The notes under the pieces: generated by a model | The model's database searches: none | The model's input: only the letters and a program-made list of their open reading frames with translations | What the model was told of the DNA's origin: nothing | Position numbers and translations under genes: made by a program | In this document: one piece after another, positions 1 to 12,100 of the stretch | Layout: each line of letters starts with the position of its first letter | Numbering within the stretch: the stretch's first letter is position 1 | Assembly: GCF_020733635.1 (NCBI RefSeq) | Contig: NZ_JAJFZL010000001.1 | Span: 1,178,001-1,242,000 of the forward strand | Length of the DNA: 64,000 nt | Reading direction: 5' to 3' | From: Nocardia spumae | GTDB taxonomy: Bacteria > Actinomycetota > Actinomycetes > Mycobacteriales > Mycobacteriaceae

Positions 1-3000
1 ACGCCCGCCTCGTCGGACAGTTTCACCAGCGCGATCACGGTTTCCCGGATGGTGGCCTCACGCAGGGCCACCGCCGCCTGGTAGGCGTCCTGTCCGAGCG
101 TGAGCGCGAGGGATGCGCGATCGCGGGCCTCGACGGTGTGTTCGTGGGCAGCGACCGCGGCGTCGTGTTCGGCGACCGCCCGGGCGAGCGCGGCCTGCGC
201 CTCCCGGCGCTCGCCGGCGGCTCGCTCGCCGGCGGCGACCGCCTCGTCCCGAGCGGCGTGGGCCTCTGCCTGCGCGGCACGCGCCTGCTCACGGGCCGTC
301 TCGGCGTCCTCCCGTGCGGCGCGGGCCCGCTCGTCGGCGGCGCGGGCCCGCTCCCGGGCTTCGCGCGCGCGGTCCCGCTCGGCCAGTGCCCGCTCGCGTG
401 CCTCCCGCGCCTGCTCATGCGCTCTGGTGGTGGATTCGTCACCGGGGACCGTGTTTTCGCGCGTCCGGGTCAGCTGCTCCTCGGCGACGCGCACCTGTTC
501 CTGTGCCGCGCGCACCGCCTCTTCGGCCGCGAGCAGCCGTTTGTGTGCCGCGCGAGCCCGGCGCTGTGCCGCCCGTACCTCCTGTTCGGCCGTGCCGCGT
601 CGCTCGCTCGCGGTCAGCGCTTCCTGTTCCGCGGTGTCGGCGCGCCGACGTGCCTCCCGGGCCGTCTGTTCGGCGGCGCGCGCCTGCGCGGCACGCGATT
701 CCTGCGTGGCCTGTGCCTGCTCCGCCGCGCGGCGGGCGGATACCTCTCGGTTTCGGGCCTGCTCGAGCGAGACTTGCTGTTCGGCCACCGCTTCCTGGGC
801 CTCATCCCGGGTCTTTGCCGAGGTGTTCAGGCGTTCTACTTCGCCTTCGCGGAGCTTCGCGGCACGCTGCTCCTCGCGCGCGATCTGTTCCGCGATATGG
901 CTTTTCGCCTCGGCGGGAGTGGCGTCGGCCGGCACCGGCTGAACGTCGCCCGCCGGGGTCGGGGCCGGGGGCGGTAACGGCGGCATCCCGACCCGGCTCA
1001 CATCGGCCATGACCGGTGTGACATTGCGCGGCGCGTCGAGTTCGGCACCGGACTTCGAGATCTTCGACGGATCGGCATCGCCCAGCGGTGCCGCCGAGGC
1101 TGTGCGCGACTCCGTACCGGCGAGGGCCGGTGTCGACGCCTTGCCGTCCGAGGCCACCGCCGCGGGGCCGGAGGGTTCAGCGAGCTCGGGTCGTGCCGTC
1201 GACTGCGCCTGTGCGGGCTCGTCCCCCGATTGCGGTGCGGCATTGAAGGAGTCGTCGCCGTCGAGCTTCTGTGGCACTTGCCGATCGGGTGCGACAGCAG
1301 CCTTCTGCCCGGGTTCCGGCAGTGCGGCAGCATCTTTCGATGTCTTCGCGGCGACGCCGGGCTCGGCTACCGGGCCGCCCTCGTCGCGTTGCCGCGCGGG
1401 CTCGGGGGTCGACTTCGGTTGCGCCGTAGATTCTTTCGCGGGGAATGCGCCCCGCTCACCGGCGCCCTGCGCGGTGGTTGCGGTGCTCGGCCCGGACTCC
1501 GCGCCGTCCACCGGCCTCGGGTTCGGAACCGGTTCGGCCGCCGGCTTCTCCGCCGGTATGGCGCGGGGTACGACAAGCGATTCGGACCGGTTCGAGATGG
1601 GTGGCGTCGAGGTCTCCGGCGCTGTGGACTGCTGCCCCTGCGCCGGAGGCTCGGTCGACACCGCGGGCTGATCCGCGGCTGTCTTCGGAATCCGAATATT
1701 CTCGGGTGCGACGGCATTGACCGGGCGTTCCGGCAACGAGGTGTGTGCCTTCGCGACCTTCGCCCCCTCCAACTCGCCCGCGCGGTTGCTCTCCCACCAC
1801 GGCCGGCCCGGCAACGCGCCCAACGCCGGCGTCTTGATCGCCGTGCCCGCACTCTCCCCGGTGGGAGAGTTGTGCCCCGGCTTGCCCGACTCGTCGTGGA
1901 CGCTCCGGATCTGGTCCAGGATCCGAGCCACCTCGGGGTTGAGTCCCTGTGCGTCGAGCATCGGTTCCGGCGCGTGCGTGGCCGATTCGTGGTCGACCGG
2001 CCGGGCGAGCAATTCCGGTGCGCGCGTGGACACTCGGATCTGGCGTGCCGAATATGCGGCCGATCCGAGGAAGCCGGTGGTGATGGCCGGGAGCAGACCT
2101 TGAGACACGGTCTTCCAGGTGAATTCGCCACCCGATGCGGCAACGGAGACGGCGGTTCCGGCGACGCCACCCACGAGGCCGGCTCCCGCGCCGATCGTGG
2201 CGGCGCCGCCGAGCTGGAGGAGCATCCGCCGCGCCGCGGTGGAGGCGAGTTCGGCCCGCGCGCTGACCTTCGGTATCAGCCGCTTGCCCAGCCAATGGCC
2301 CGCCACCCCACCGGCGATGCCGCCGGCCAGCCCGGCGCCGGTGGCCACCGCGAACGACTTCAGGTCGAACTTCTCGCGATGCCCCTCGTGGATCTGATAC
2401 GCCTGGATACCGGCGTCGATTCCGCCGACCTGCAGCATCCCGATCACGCCGGCCCGTACCGCCAACTGCATGGCCGAACGTTCCGTGGCGGCGCGAAGCC
2501 CGTGCACGGCAACCCATTCCAGCAGGGCCTTCCAATAGATCGTGAGTGTCCGATCGGTGGCCTGCCGGACGAAGTACTGCTGGGGCACCGCGGTCGCGCC
2601 CATGGTCAAGGCCATACTCGCGAGCGACGCTGTGAGAATGACCCCGAACGCGGCCGCCTGCAGCGTCATGAACTCGCTCTGGGTGGCCTGCTCGTGCGCC
2701 TGTTTGGCGAGACTGTCGCAGTAGTCGGCCTGTGTCCGGAAGCTACCGGCTGTCTTGCGGCACTGATGAACCAGTGATTCACTGGCCTGCCCGCTGCTCG
2801 TCGCCGCGGTCCGGTCGGCCAGGGCGTCCAGCTCTGCGGCCTTGTCCCGGCACCCCGTGGCGGTGTAGTCCCAGTGGTCACCGATCGCTCGCAGACCTTT
2901 TTCGTCGGCGCGCGGGACATAGCCGATGAGACACTCGACAACGACAGGCGGAAGCCCCTGCAGCACATCGAGACTCATCGCCTGCCCTACCTCGCCGCTC

Positions 3001-3047
3001 CCAACAGGCGGCGCACCCGTGTTCCACTCGATCGACGGAGCCATCAT
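1..3047 (-). CDS. N-terminus of a second giant toxin-family protein (gene B), 3' partial
   Basis: The frame starts at ATGATG (3047/3044) and stays open for 1,015 codons to the left edge. A third in-frame ATG at 2978 (residue 24) has GAGGTAGGG just upstream and gives MSLDVLQGLPPVVVECLIGY, which fits the usual start of WXG100/CpnT-like N-terminal domains, so 2978 may be the true start. Residues about 24-140 form the helical WXG100-like domain (P-x-ADE-x-GL, then W and heptads). Residues about 130-345 contain hydrophobic Gly/Ala-rich segments such as GLAGGIAGGVAGHWLG. Residues about 345-705 are a Pro/Ala/Glu-rich linker, and about 710-1015 an Ala/Arg/Glu coiled coil. The final 47 residues align without gaps to gene A at its coiled-coil/SecA-linker boundary (24 identities by hand). 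A SecA-like region should therefore follow off the edge. Likely role: ESX-exported toxin-family protein (inference). Confidence 0.88.
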   Translation of the reverse strand, partial: MMAPSIEWNTGAPPVGSGEVGQAMSLDVLQGLPPVVVECLIGYVPRADEKGLRAIGDHWDYTATGCRDKAAELDALADRTAATSSGQASESLVHQCRKTAGSFRTQADYCDSLAKQAHEQATQSEFMTLQAAAFGVILTASLASMALTMGATAVPQQYFVRQATDRTLTIYWKALLEWVAVHGLRAATERSAMQLAVRAGVIGMLQVGGIDAGIQAYQIHEGHREKFDLKSFAVATGAGLAGGIAGGVAGHWLGKRLIPKVSARAELASTAARRMLLQLGGAATIGAGAGLVGGVAGTAVSVAASGGEFTWKTVSQGLLPAITTGFLGSAAYSARQIRVSTRAPELLARPVDHESATHAPEPMLDAQGLNPEVARILDQIRSVHDESGKPGHNSPTGESAGTAIKTPALGALPGRPWWESNRAGELEGAKVAKAHTSLPERPVNAVAPENIRIPKTAADQPAVSTEPPAQGQQSTAPETSTPPISNRSESLVVPRAIPAEKPAAEPVPNPRPVDGAESGPSTATTAQGAGERGAFPAKESTAQPKSTPEPARQRDEGGPVAEPGVAAKTSKDAAALPEPGQKAAVAPDRQVPQKLDGDDSFNAAPQSGDEPAQAQSTARPELAEPSGPAAVASDGKASTPALAGTESRTASAAPLGDADPSKISKSGAELDAPRNVTPVMADVSRVGMPPLPPPAPTPAGDVQPVPADATPAEAKSHIAEQIAREEQRAAKLREGEVERLNTSAKTRDEAQEAVAEQQVSLEQARNREVSARRAAEQAQATQESRAAQARAAEQTAREARRRADTAEQEALTASERRGTAEQEVRAAQRRARAAHKRLLAAEEAVRAAQEQVRVAEEQLTRTRENTVPGDESTTRAHEQAREARERALAERDRAREARERARAADERARAAREDAETAREQARAAQAEAHAARDEAVAAGERAAGERREAQAALARAVAEHDAAVAAHEHTVEARDRASLALTLGQDAYQAAVALREATIRETVIALVKLSDEAG

Positions 3048-3163
3048 CCCGGTGGAAACGGCATCTTTCCCCGGATGGGAATAACGGCGGCTCGCCTGTA
3101 CCGGGGGTGGGGTACCGGTGCCGCGGCAGTCGGTCGAGCGTCGCTCAGGGAACCTCGGACCTG
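3048..3163. other. Short gap between the two giant genes
   Basis: This 116-nt gap follows gene A's TAA and precedes the first ATG of gene B. I see no T-run and no strong hairpin; GAGCGACGCTC is only a 5-bp stem. No convincing -10/-35 pair is visible. The short spacing and same orientation suggest co-transcription, or a weak internal promoter not recognisable by eye. Confidence 0.5.
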
Positions 3164-6100
3164 TTAGTTGCCCGGTGAATTGCGTGGTGGGCCAGAGACT
3201 TTGCCGTCCTCGCGTGGGGCCTGGTGTTCTGGGTCGTGCGGATGGAGGTTGGTGAGGTCGTCTTCCGTGCCGGTATCGGCGCTCTGAGCTTCTGGTTCGG
3301 AGAATGCCGCGCGCAGCCGCTCATTGGCCGCCACGGTCAACTCCTGGGCGGTCTCCGGTGTGATGTGCAGCAGGCGGCGCACTGTGTCCAGTGGCATGTC
3401 GCCGATGATGTGGAGCATGACAACGGCTTCCGCCAATTCCGAATCGGGGAGATCCGAGAGCGCTTCCCGAATTCTCGCCATCATTGCCGCCGGCACCTTC
3501 ATCGGCTCCGGGGCGGGTGGATTCGCAACCTCACGTCGGGGTCCATGGGGTCCGCCGATCGGCTGTTCCAGTCTTGTGGTCTGAATTGTCGCCAATATCC
3601 GCATCTCGATAACCTTGGCCACCGGGAGGTCCAGCGCCTGAGCGATCTCGGCATCATCGGGAAACACGTCGGTTTCGTCGAAACGTCTGTTGCGGTATGT
3701 ATCGATGCTGACGAGCAGATTTCGTGTTCGGTTGTCCACGTTCGGATAACGGAGCTGGAAGTAGGTCTTGCGCAGGGCGAACTGAGCAGATGACCAAGCG
3801 GCGGCGCCGAAATCGCCTGGCGGAACGAAGTTGTTCGTCGCGACCAGTATCGCGGCACTGGCAATGTTGACGAGCTCGTGGTGCTCGTAGGACAAGTTGG
3901 ACCAGCGGCGTGCCAGCGCGCGTGCGATCCACATGTGTGGTTTAACGATCTGCGTCCTGATTATCCGCTCTTCCTCAGACCCCGGCCGGGCTGCGATCAA
4001 CTTCCAGAACAGGCGTGTCTCGGCCTCGTCGCCCGACGTCGCATCCGTGCGTAGGTAGAAGCGCCGCAACGCCTCGACCAGCGTGTCGTTCGGAATATCC
4101 AGAGCGTCTCGAAGCTCCCGGAGGAAAACGACACCGGGCCTATCGATCCCGCGCTCGATGAAAGAGATCGATTGCTGAACCCTGCCGGCCGGGGCGCCGA
4201 GTTCAGATTGTTTCAGCCCGCGATGAAGTCGTAATGCCTTGACCCAAGCACCGATAGATTCATACACGACCGGATCAGGAATCGTCTCCCCGGCGGGATC
4301 CATCCGATAGTCGTATCCCCACGCCTCGGCGAGTTCGTTCCATGGACCCGCTCGATGCAGTACATGACGGTAGGTCTCCAACATGGCGAGGTCGGTTCTC
4401 GGTGCGCGCGTTCCTCGTTCCTGGTGATCCACTGTCTGGTCGGAGAGTCCGAGCATACGTGCCGCGCCCAATTTTGACAGGTGGTTCACCCGCCGGAAGT
4501 GCGGCAGGTATGTGCCGAAAGAGTCAGCGATATCGAAACTGGGGAAAACCAACAGCTCGCTGGTGACGTCGGAAGTATTCTTGATGAAGTCGTCGCGGTA
4601 GAAGCGCCGCAGTGCCGCGGCCAGAATTTCGGTCGGTACTGCCAGCGAGTCCCGGAGCGTCAGCAATAACGTGACGTCGGGGTTGGTATCGTGCTGCTCG
4701 ATCTTCTTGACCGTCGTCTTACTTCTGCCGATCTGTGACCCGAACTCCTGCTGAGTCATTCTGTGATAGAGCCGGATCGCTTTCAGCCAGTCGTGCTCGG
4801 ATCCGAAGTCGTTCGGATCGGGGGCCGTTTCGCCGGCCGGGTCCATCCGATAGCTGTAGCCCCATGCTCGGGCCAAGTCGTTCCATGCGCCGGCGCGATG
4901 CAGTACACGATCGTAGGCTTGCAGCATGTCGAGCTCATAGGTGGTCGCGCGCACTCCCTCCTCGTGCTCCCGAATCGTATGCTTGGAGTATCCGAAGACG
5001 CGCTCGGCGTCGGCGATCGTGAGATTGTTCATGCGCCGAAAGCTACGCAAATACTCGCCGAGCGACTCGGCAGAATGCAGACTCGGGAATATGAGCGATT
5101 CTCTCGCCAGGTGGGAATAGTTCTCGGCGAGATCGTCGTATGTCACGCCGCGCGAAAGCGGAATCGCCTCGATTACGGCGTCGACAGCCTTTTTCGGCGG
5201 CGCCCCCTTCTCCCAAAGCCTGACGGCGTAATCGGATTTGCCGAGCCGATCGGCCAGCGCCGCCTGCGTCCAGCCCGCGGATTCGCGATGGAAGCGAAGA
5301 TAGTCACCTAGACGCTCATAGCCCTCCGGATACGCGGCTGCGCCGTCCTCGGTCAGCAGCTCGGGGAAATATCGCGCGACTTCGGTATATATCCCGCGCG
5401 CGCCCGGAACCCGGCGCAGCAACGCCCGCACCTGTTTCAGGTCCAAGCCCCCGCGGCCCTGTTCGGCCGCATCCCAGGTCCCCGGCGGCGCGTCCACCAA
5501 TTCATCCATCTGCTCGGGTGGCACTCCGAGATACCGCCGGGCCTTCGACAGCCACGCCGTCACCTCGCGGCCTTCCGAGCCAGGGAACCGGCCCACTTGC
5601 TGAATGGCCTTACTGCTCGCGGTGAGCCTCGCGCGGTCCAGCCACCGCTGCGCCTGTGCCGCGTCGAGGGAATGCATCTCGATGTACTCCGCGAGGCCCT
5701 GCTTGGGGAGCCCGGACCGATCTGCCAGTCGCGACTGATGCCACTGCACGAGCCGCTGCTCCTCGGTCGACTTGTGTGCTCCCCTGGACTGCGCGCTCGG
5801 ATCCCGCGGCGGTTCGGCATCCGCGGGTGCGTCCGTCGGATCGGTTGTGGGTTGCGAAATCTTGCGCCAGGGTGTGGGCTGGGCGGTCCGCGGGGTTGTC
5901 TCCGCGGCGCCGGCGGGGGCTGATACCGGTGTGGTCTGGCCCCACTCCTGTCCGCTGTCGTCGTCATGGTGGAACGCGACCGCGCCATCCGGGAGTCCGG
6001 CGAATCCAGGTCCGCCGACGCGTGGCTGCCGCTGTCGGCGTGGTGCAGGCAGATCGAGGGCGGCGTTCAGGTCGACGTTTCGGCGGTTTGCGGGTCGCGC

Positions 6101-9100
6101 ATGACGAGCAGGGTTCGGCTCCGGAGGAGCCGATGGCTTCGAAAATGTCACATCGACGAGGAGGTGTTCCCCGGCGGGGCCGATCAAATGGTTGATGGTC
6201 ACCTCGGTGAAGCCCATGTCACCGGCCATCTTTCCGGTGAATGTCCGGCGTGCCGCGTCCTCCGGGGATAGCTGCAGATCCTGTCGGCAGGCGTTGAAGG
6301 TGTCGATGTTGTCGGAAAATCTGTCGCCTACCGTCCACGGAGCGCGGATCGCACGCACGTCGGATCCGATGGCGGCCATCATGTCTCGGAACATCTGCTG
6401 GCCCGAAGGGGTGCCGTGCGCCGCCCCGATCTGGAACAAGAGCACACCGTCTAGATCCACCCACCCGTGGACGCCGTCGTACTCGCCGGCCTGGTAGGTG
6501 TTCGAGTAGGTGGCGATCGCGATATCGGCGTGGCGCGCGAGATACGCGGACGGTGTTTCCGGCGCGGGCACGGGGCCCCGCGGGAAGTAGCGTTCGCCCC
6601 ATACGTCATTCGCCAGGGCGCGGGCCGACGCCGGCGCTCCCCGTGAGCCGGACACTTCCCTGGGATACAGCTTCGCCAGGGTCGACCAATCGCTGTCTCG
6701 CAACGGTCCATCAATGGTGCGGGGCGGGTCGAAGTCCAGCGCTGTCGCGGCGCGAGTGGGCCGATCGGGCACGCCGTCGGGGAAGTGCTCGGGGAATCTG
6801 TCGGAGTCGTGTCGGCCGAGTAGTCTGCCCAACGCCTGCTCCGCCGCGTCCCGGTCCGCCGCCTCCACCGGCGAATACACCAGTGCCCGTGTCCGCGCCA
6901 CGACAGCGATCGACCCCGGCACGAATTCGTGGATCATGCCGTCATCGGTATTCGGATCGCGCACCTCGACGACTCTGCGGCCGTCGTAGACGAGCGTCCT
7001 GGCGCGGTCCACACCATCGATGAGCTCCAGCACCACTGCGGTTCGACCGGGGAGTCCATCGCGCATCAGCTGCTCGGCGATCTCGTCGGCCGAACCGAGG
7101 TCCCGCAACTCGGCACCCGGCTTGTCGAGTGCCTCGTATGCTTCCTTGGACAGCGCGCCCAGATCACGCGGCGGATCGGCCCGACCGTCGCCGTCCTCGG
7201 AACTATGCGCCGCGACGTGGCTCCGCGCGTCGTCCGTATCGCTCAGCGCCTTGGAATCTTCGGCTGGCTGATGCGGATCATCCTGCGCGACAATTGGTTG
7301 CGATTGTCCCGGTGTCACGTCGCCGATCGGATCGAGCAGCGGATCCGCGCTGGTGTCGGATTCGGTCGGCTGGGCCGGTGTCCAGTTGTCCCACCACTCG
7401 TCGAACTCGGTCTGCTGGGCCGGTGGCGACGTGAAGTCGTCCCACCAGTCGCCGAGACTGGTTGCGGGCGCAGCCCACTCCTCGTCGCCCGTGTCAAGAT
7501 TCCAGTCGAAGCCCGCGGCCGCGTCGGGTGGTAGTCCGTCGGCAGTCGGGGCACCCCGCTCCGGGGCATCGTCAGTAGGCAGCTCACCCAATTTCCGACG
7601 CATCTCACGCAGTACTCTTTCGGGCGAATCAGGGAACTGTGCCGCCGCCACCAGATACGCGTTGATCAGCTTCTGTGCGTCGGTTGCCTGGCGTCCGTGC
7701 CAGCGCACAGCATTGCGCCCTTCGGCGAAGGCCTCGCCCGGGTGGGGTCGGCCGTCCTCGAAAAAGCTGTAGGCGCTGAGTTCACGCCACAGCCAGGACT
7801 GAAAATCATCGAGGTCGAGGTTCTCGGGACGAGTTGTTCGGACGTACAGCCGTACCAGCTCGGGTAGGAGCGCCTTCCACTCGTCGTTCTGTAATACCTT
7901 CCACATATAGTCCGGCCTGCCGCGCGCCTGGAGTGCGTGGCCCAACTCGTGGCCGACGACGCAACGGACCGCTTGGTCGCGCGGCCCAACCAGGTGACCG
8001 CTGTCGACAAGCGATGCGACCTTGTGTCGGAGCAGGTCTCTGTTTATCGCATATCGTTCCGTCAGAGTGACCCATAGCTTGCCCGATTCCATGTATGTCG
8101 CGCCGATGGTGCCGTCGTCATCCCATTGCAAGACGCCGATCACCAACGGTAAGCCCATCCGGCCGAACTCCTCGGCGTGCCATCGAATTTCCTCGATGAA
8201 CTCCCGGACCGTTTCCACATCGACGTCCGCCATATCGAGACCCTCGGCCTCGATGCCCAAGTCGCGCTCGAGTTCCTCGAGCATCGCCTGTTTCGCCCGC
8301 AGCTGCTCGACCTGAATTTCTGTTGCCGGGCCGGGGAGTTCGGATCTGTTTCGCCGGTCCAACTCCCGAGCTCGATCCAGCAACAGTGTGCGCAGGACCC
8401 GCTGCCCGGCGGTCACGTTCGGCGCACCTCGTTCAACCGCCACGAACGACGTCACCAGGGCATGACGCGTATCCAACGTGCCGTCTTCGCGGAAGCTCTC
8501 CGCGTCGAACTGCTGCCGCAACCAGGCCGCGAACCCGGACTCATCCGTGCCATAGTGTTTCCGCAATTCGCCGAGGGCATGGGCCTCGGCCCGCCATTGA
8601 CCCGTGAACAAGAGTGCATCGGCAAATGCGCTGACAATGGCATTGTGCACCTCCTGCGTCGAAGCGTCGCCGTTGATGCTCAGCGCGATCGATTTCGCGG
8701 CAAGGTAGGAATCCGTTGTTTCCGCTTCTGCGACAGCGGTCGGACGGTCCCCGCTATCGAGTGGCTCGGCTGTGACGGTGGACAGGCCGATGGGGAACCG
8801 GCGCAGCAGATCATGGAATAGTCGAGCGACTTCTCGTGCGTGTTCGATCTTCAGGCCGGTACTGATCTCCAACCCTCTGCCGGGGTGTCTCGCCCCGAAC
8901 GCGCGCGCAACATCCGCGGAAGTGGGATACCGTCGCACGTCGAATTCGGCTCGGGAACCCAGATCTTGAAACCGCTCGATGGCTTCGACGAGACGCCCGA
9001 TACCCGATGATTCGGCTGTTTCTCGGCTCAGACGTCGCAGCTGCGCCAACGGATCACGGGGATCATCGGTCGATTCATCGAACCCCCACCGCCTTTCCGG

Positions 9101-12100
9101 TGCACCGAGGAGCCTGTGCAAGTCATCGTCGAGAATCCGCCGCCCGGCGATATCCGTGTGCGCGGCCATATCGGCGGCTATCCGATCACGGATCCAGCCC
9201 GTCAGCTTCGCCGGTTGCCCGGCGCTGACCACCCTGCGCCAAGTCGCGTCATCCAGGTTGAACAACTCGAGCTGGATGTCGCCGACCGCCGACAGCAGCG
9301 GCTCCCACAGTCGATCCCCTCCCGGGTCGGCCATCCCGAGCAACGCCGCCACCCGCGCACGCGCCCGGTCGACCTCGTCCTTCGTCGCCGGCGGCTGTCC
9401 CCACTCCACGTCGAGTGCCGCGGGTGCTTCCCCGGACAGCGCTCCCGGATCCTGCTGCGCATCGGCCCGACCGTCGCCGTCCTCATTGTCGTACCGTCCT
9501 GATTCCGCCGAATTCCGCAGTGGGCCGAGGACTTTGCCGTCCTTGCGTGGGGCCCGCTGTTCCGGGTCGTGTGGATGGAGGCTGGTGAGGTTGTCGTCTT
9601 CATCGGTGGTGAGGTAGGCGACGAAGGCTTCCTTGATGTTGGGGTAGGTCTGTTTCCAGGTCTCGAGGGTGCGGACGCGGGGGATGCGGTCGGGATCGCT
9701 GGGGTCGGTGTGGGGGTCGTCCGGGTTGGTGATGTTGGTGTCGAAGATGACGATATTGCCGCCGGGTTTGTTGTCGGTGTTGGTGATGGTGAGGGAGTGC
9801 ATTTTCTTGCCGTCGTCAAGCAGCAAGACCGCGGTGTCGGCTCCGTCCTCGAGGTTTCGTACCTTCTCGATGGTTGCGGCGACGGGGTCCTGGGTGTCGG
9901 AGTCGATTGTGACGAGTTGGGTCGCGATGGCTCGGCGAAGGTGTTCGGGGCTCTTTTGCCATTTCTTCGGTGTGGTTCCGTTGTCGAGGCCGAGGGCCCA
10001 GGTTGCCTTGGCTGTTTGGTTGATGCAGTCCAGCAGTTTCCGGGCTTTGAACATCCGGTAGATCGACCAGCCCGCGACGGTGCCGAAGGTCGCGGCCATG
10101 ATTTCGCCGGTGGTTTGGTGTCCCAAGAGCGTCAGTGCGCCGCCGGCGAGCACCGGCCCCAGCGCGAGTCCGCTTCTCGTCGTCATATCGCTGAGGGCCT
10201 TGATTCGGCCGCGCACCGCCGCCGGGGTCGTCCTGTTCATGTAGGTGACGAGCGGCATTTGCGCCACACTGAGGACCGCGTAGGTGCTGGCGAAGCCCGC
10301 CGAGACGACCCAGGGGTTGGGGAAAGCCGCCGCGATCGTCGCGGGCACCGCCACACCCGCGGCCAATCTGGTCGCGAGCAATGAATTGAGACTTGCTTTC
10401 CCCCACCATCTTTCCGGTATCAGACTCCCGGCCGTACTCCCGATCGCACCGCCCATCGCGCTGAGCGACAGCGCAGCTCCCTGCTGCCACCCCGAAATGC
10501 CGGAGTCGGCGATCAGCAACGGAAGGGCTACTGTCTGGGCTCCCAAGTACACATTGCCGATAGCCAGGTTGGTGATGAAAGCCCGCCGCAGCGGGAGGTC
10601 CTTCATGGTATTCGCGCCCTCGGCGATCGACTCGCGCATGTGGACCCAGACGCTCTTCGATGCATCCCGTTTCGGCGCGGCCGGGAAGGCCGGCATCCTC
10701 GACAGTGCCGCCAGATCCACAATGCTCGTTCCGACATTGATGAGGGGAGCCAGCCAGGTCCCGGCTTTCAGTACCGCGGGCGCGAGCCCCCTCCCCAAAG
10801 CTCGGGCGAGGTTGAATTTGACGAGGTTGAAACGGGTCAGCCCGTACTGCGCATTGCCGACCATTCCGATGACCGCGCTGCCGATGGCGTTTCCGTAGAT
10901 CGAGGAGGCCGCTGATCCGGCGAGCGTCGTCCCGATGAGTATGGGGGCGGTGTACGCCGTTCCGGATCCGAGGGCGGCCGCTGCCGCCAGGTCTGCTGCT
11001 ATCACCCCCGCCTGGCTGGCCATCAGCAACTTCTTCGGCTGTGTGTGGTCGGTCAAATGGCCCGCGAGCAGGGCGAGGGCGATTGGTGTCAGCTGGGTGG
11101 CAAAGCCGGCGGCGCCCGCCATTCCAGGTCCGCTGTGTTCCGCGAGGTACAGCATCAGCACCATTTGCGCGAGTTCGGAACCGACATCGTTGATGAGCCC
11201 GGCGCCGAGACGGATGCCGATGTCGAGGTCGTTGCGAACCAGGTGCAGCAGCGAATCGGTGGGCTGCGTCTGCGCGGGGGGTTGGTTCTCGGCGGGGGCG
11301 GGGTCGGAACTGCTCGTGTCCTTGGGAGTTTCGTTCGCGGTGGGGTCGGAACTGGTCGTGTCCGTGGGGTTTTCTTCGAGCACCGTTTCGCCAGTGGCGG
11401 GCGACAGTTCGCCGGCCGTCCGATCGAGCGGCGGCCGCCCGGACGGCTGGTCTGCGACGCCCAGCGGGTGGACGGCCGGCCGTTGTGCCGCGAGATCTTC
11501 CTGATCCGGGGTGCTCGCGGTGGGACTGTCGGCAGGTGTTGGGGTGTGCTGGGGCTCGGGTACGGCGGGTTCGTCTGGGGTGGCTGGTTGTTGGTTGTCG
11601 GGGAGGTTGTGGAAGAACAGGCCGCCGTGTTGGAAGGGGGTGAGGCGTTGTTGTCGTCTGGGCGCGACTCGGTTGCCAGTGGCGTCGTCGAGTTGTGCCA
11701 TGGCGGCCAGGTGTTCGGCCAGGACTTCGTCGGCGATGTCGAGCAGTCGTTGTGCGGTGGCTGTGGTGTCGGCAGGTTGTGGTTCTCGGGCGGCGCGGGC
11801 GTGGACTCTGGCGGTGAGGTCTCGGGCGATTCGTGGGTTGCCGAGTTGGGCCATGAGTCGGTGGTAGACCTGGCTGTTTTCGGTATCCGTGCTGGGTTCC
11901 GTGACAGCCGCCGGTTCCTCGGAATCCGGCCGCTCCGCGATGGGCGGCTCGGTCGGGGGCATGTCGCGTCGCTCGGCCTCAGCGGTGTTGTCTTGTTGCG
12001 TGGGTTGATCGGTGGTCCATGGTGTTTGTGCGGATCCTGCCGTGGCTTCTTCGAGTACGGCGTCGATTGCGGCGAGCGCGTCGGTGCTGCGCCGTACTGG

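Noticed and set aside
100..1012. Three overlapping plus-strand frames near the left edge
   Set aside because: All three frames are open at once, which is typical opposite a GC-rich coiled coil. The products are Ser/Ala/Arg low complexity.
1230..2777. Plus-strand frame of 515 codons opposite gene B
   Set aside because: Arg/Gly-rich without domains. The minus-strand frame has the WXG100-like start and continuity with gene A's coiled coil.
3090..3160. Possible terminator between the two genes
   Set aside because: Only a 5-bp inverted repeat with a 1-nt loop and no T-run. Not enough to call.
6800..7100. A seventh papain-like module
   Set aside because: A strand pair resembles the family, but neither Cys nor His is in the right place, so it is listed as unknown.
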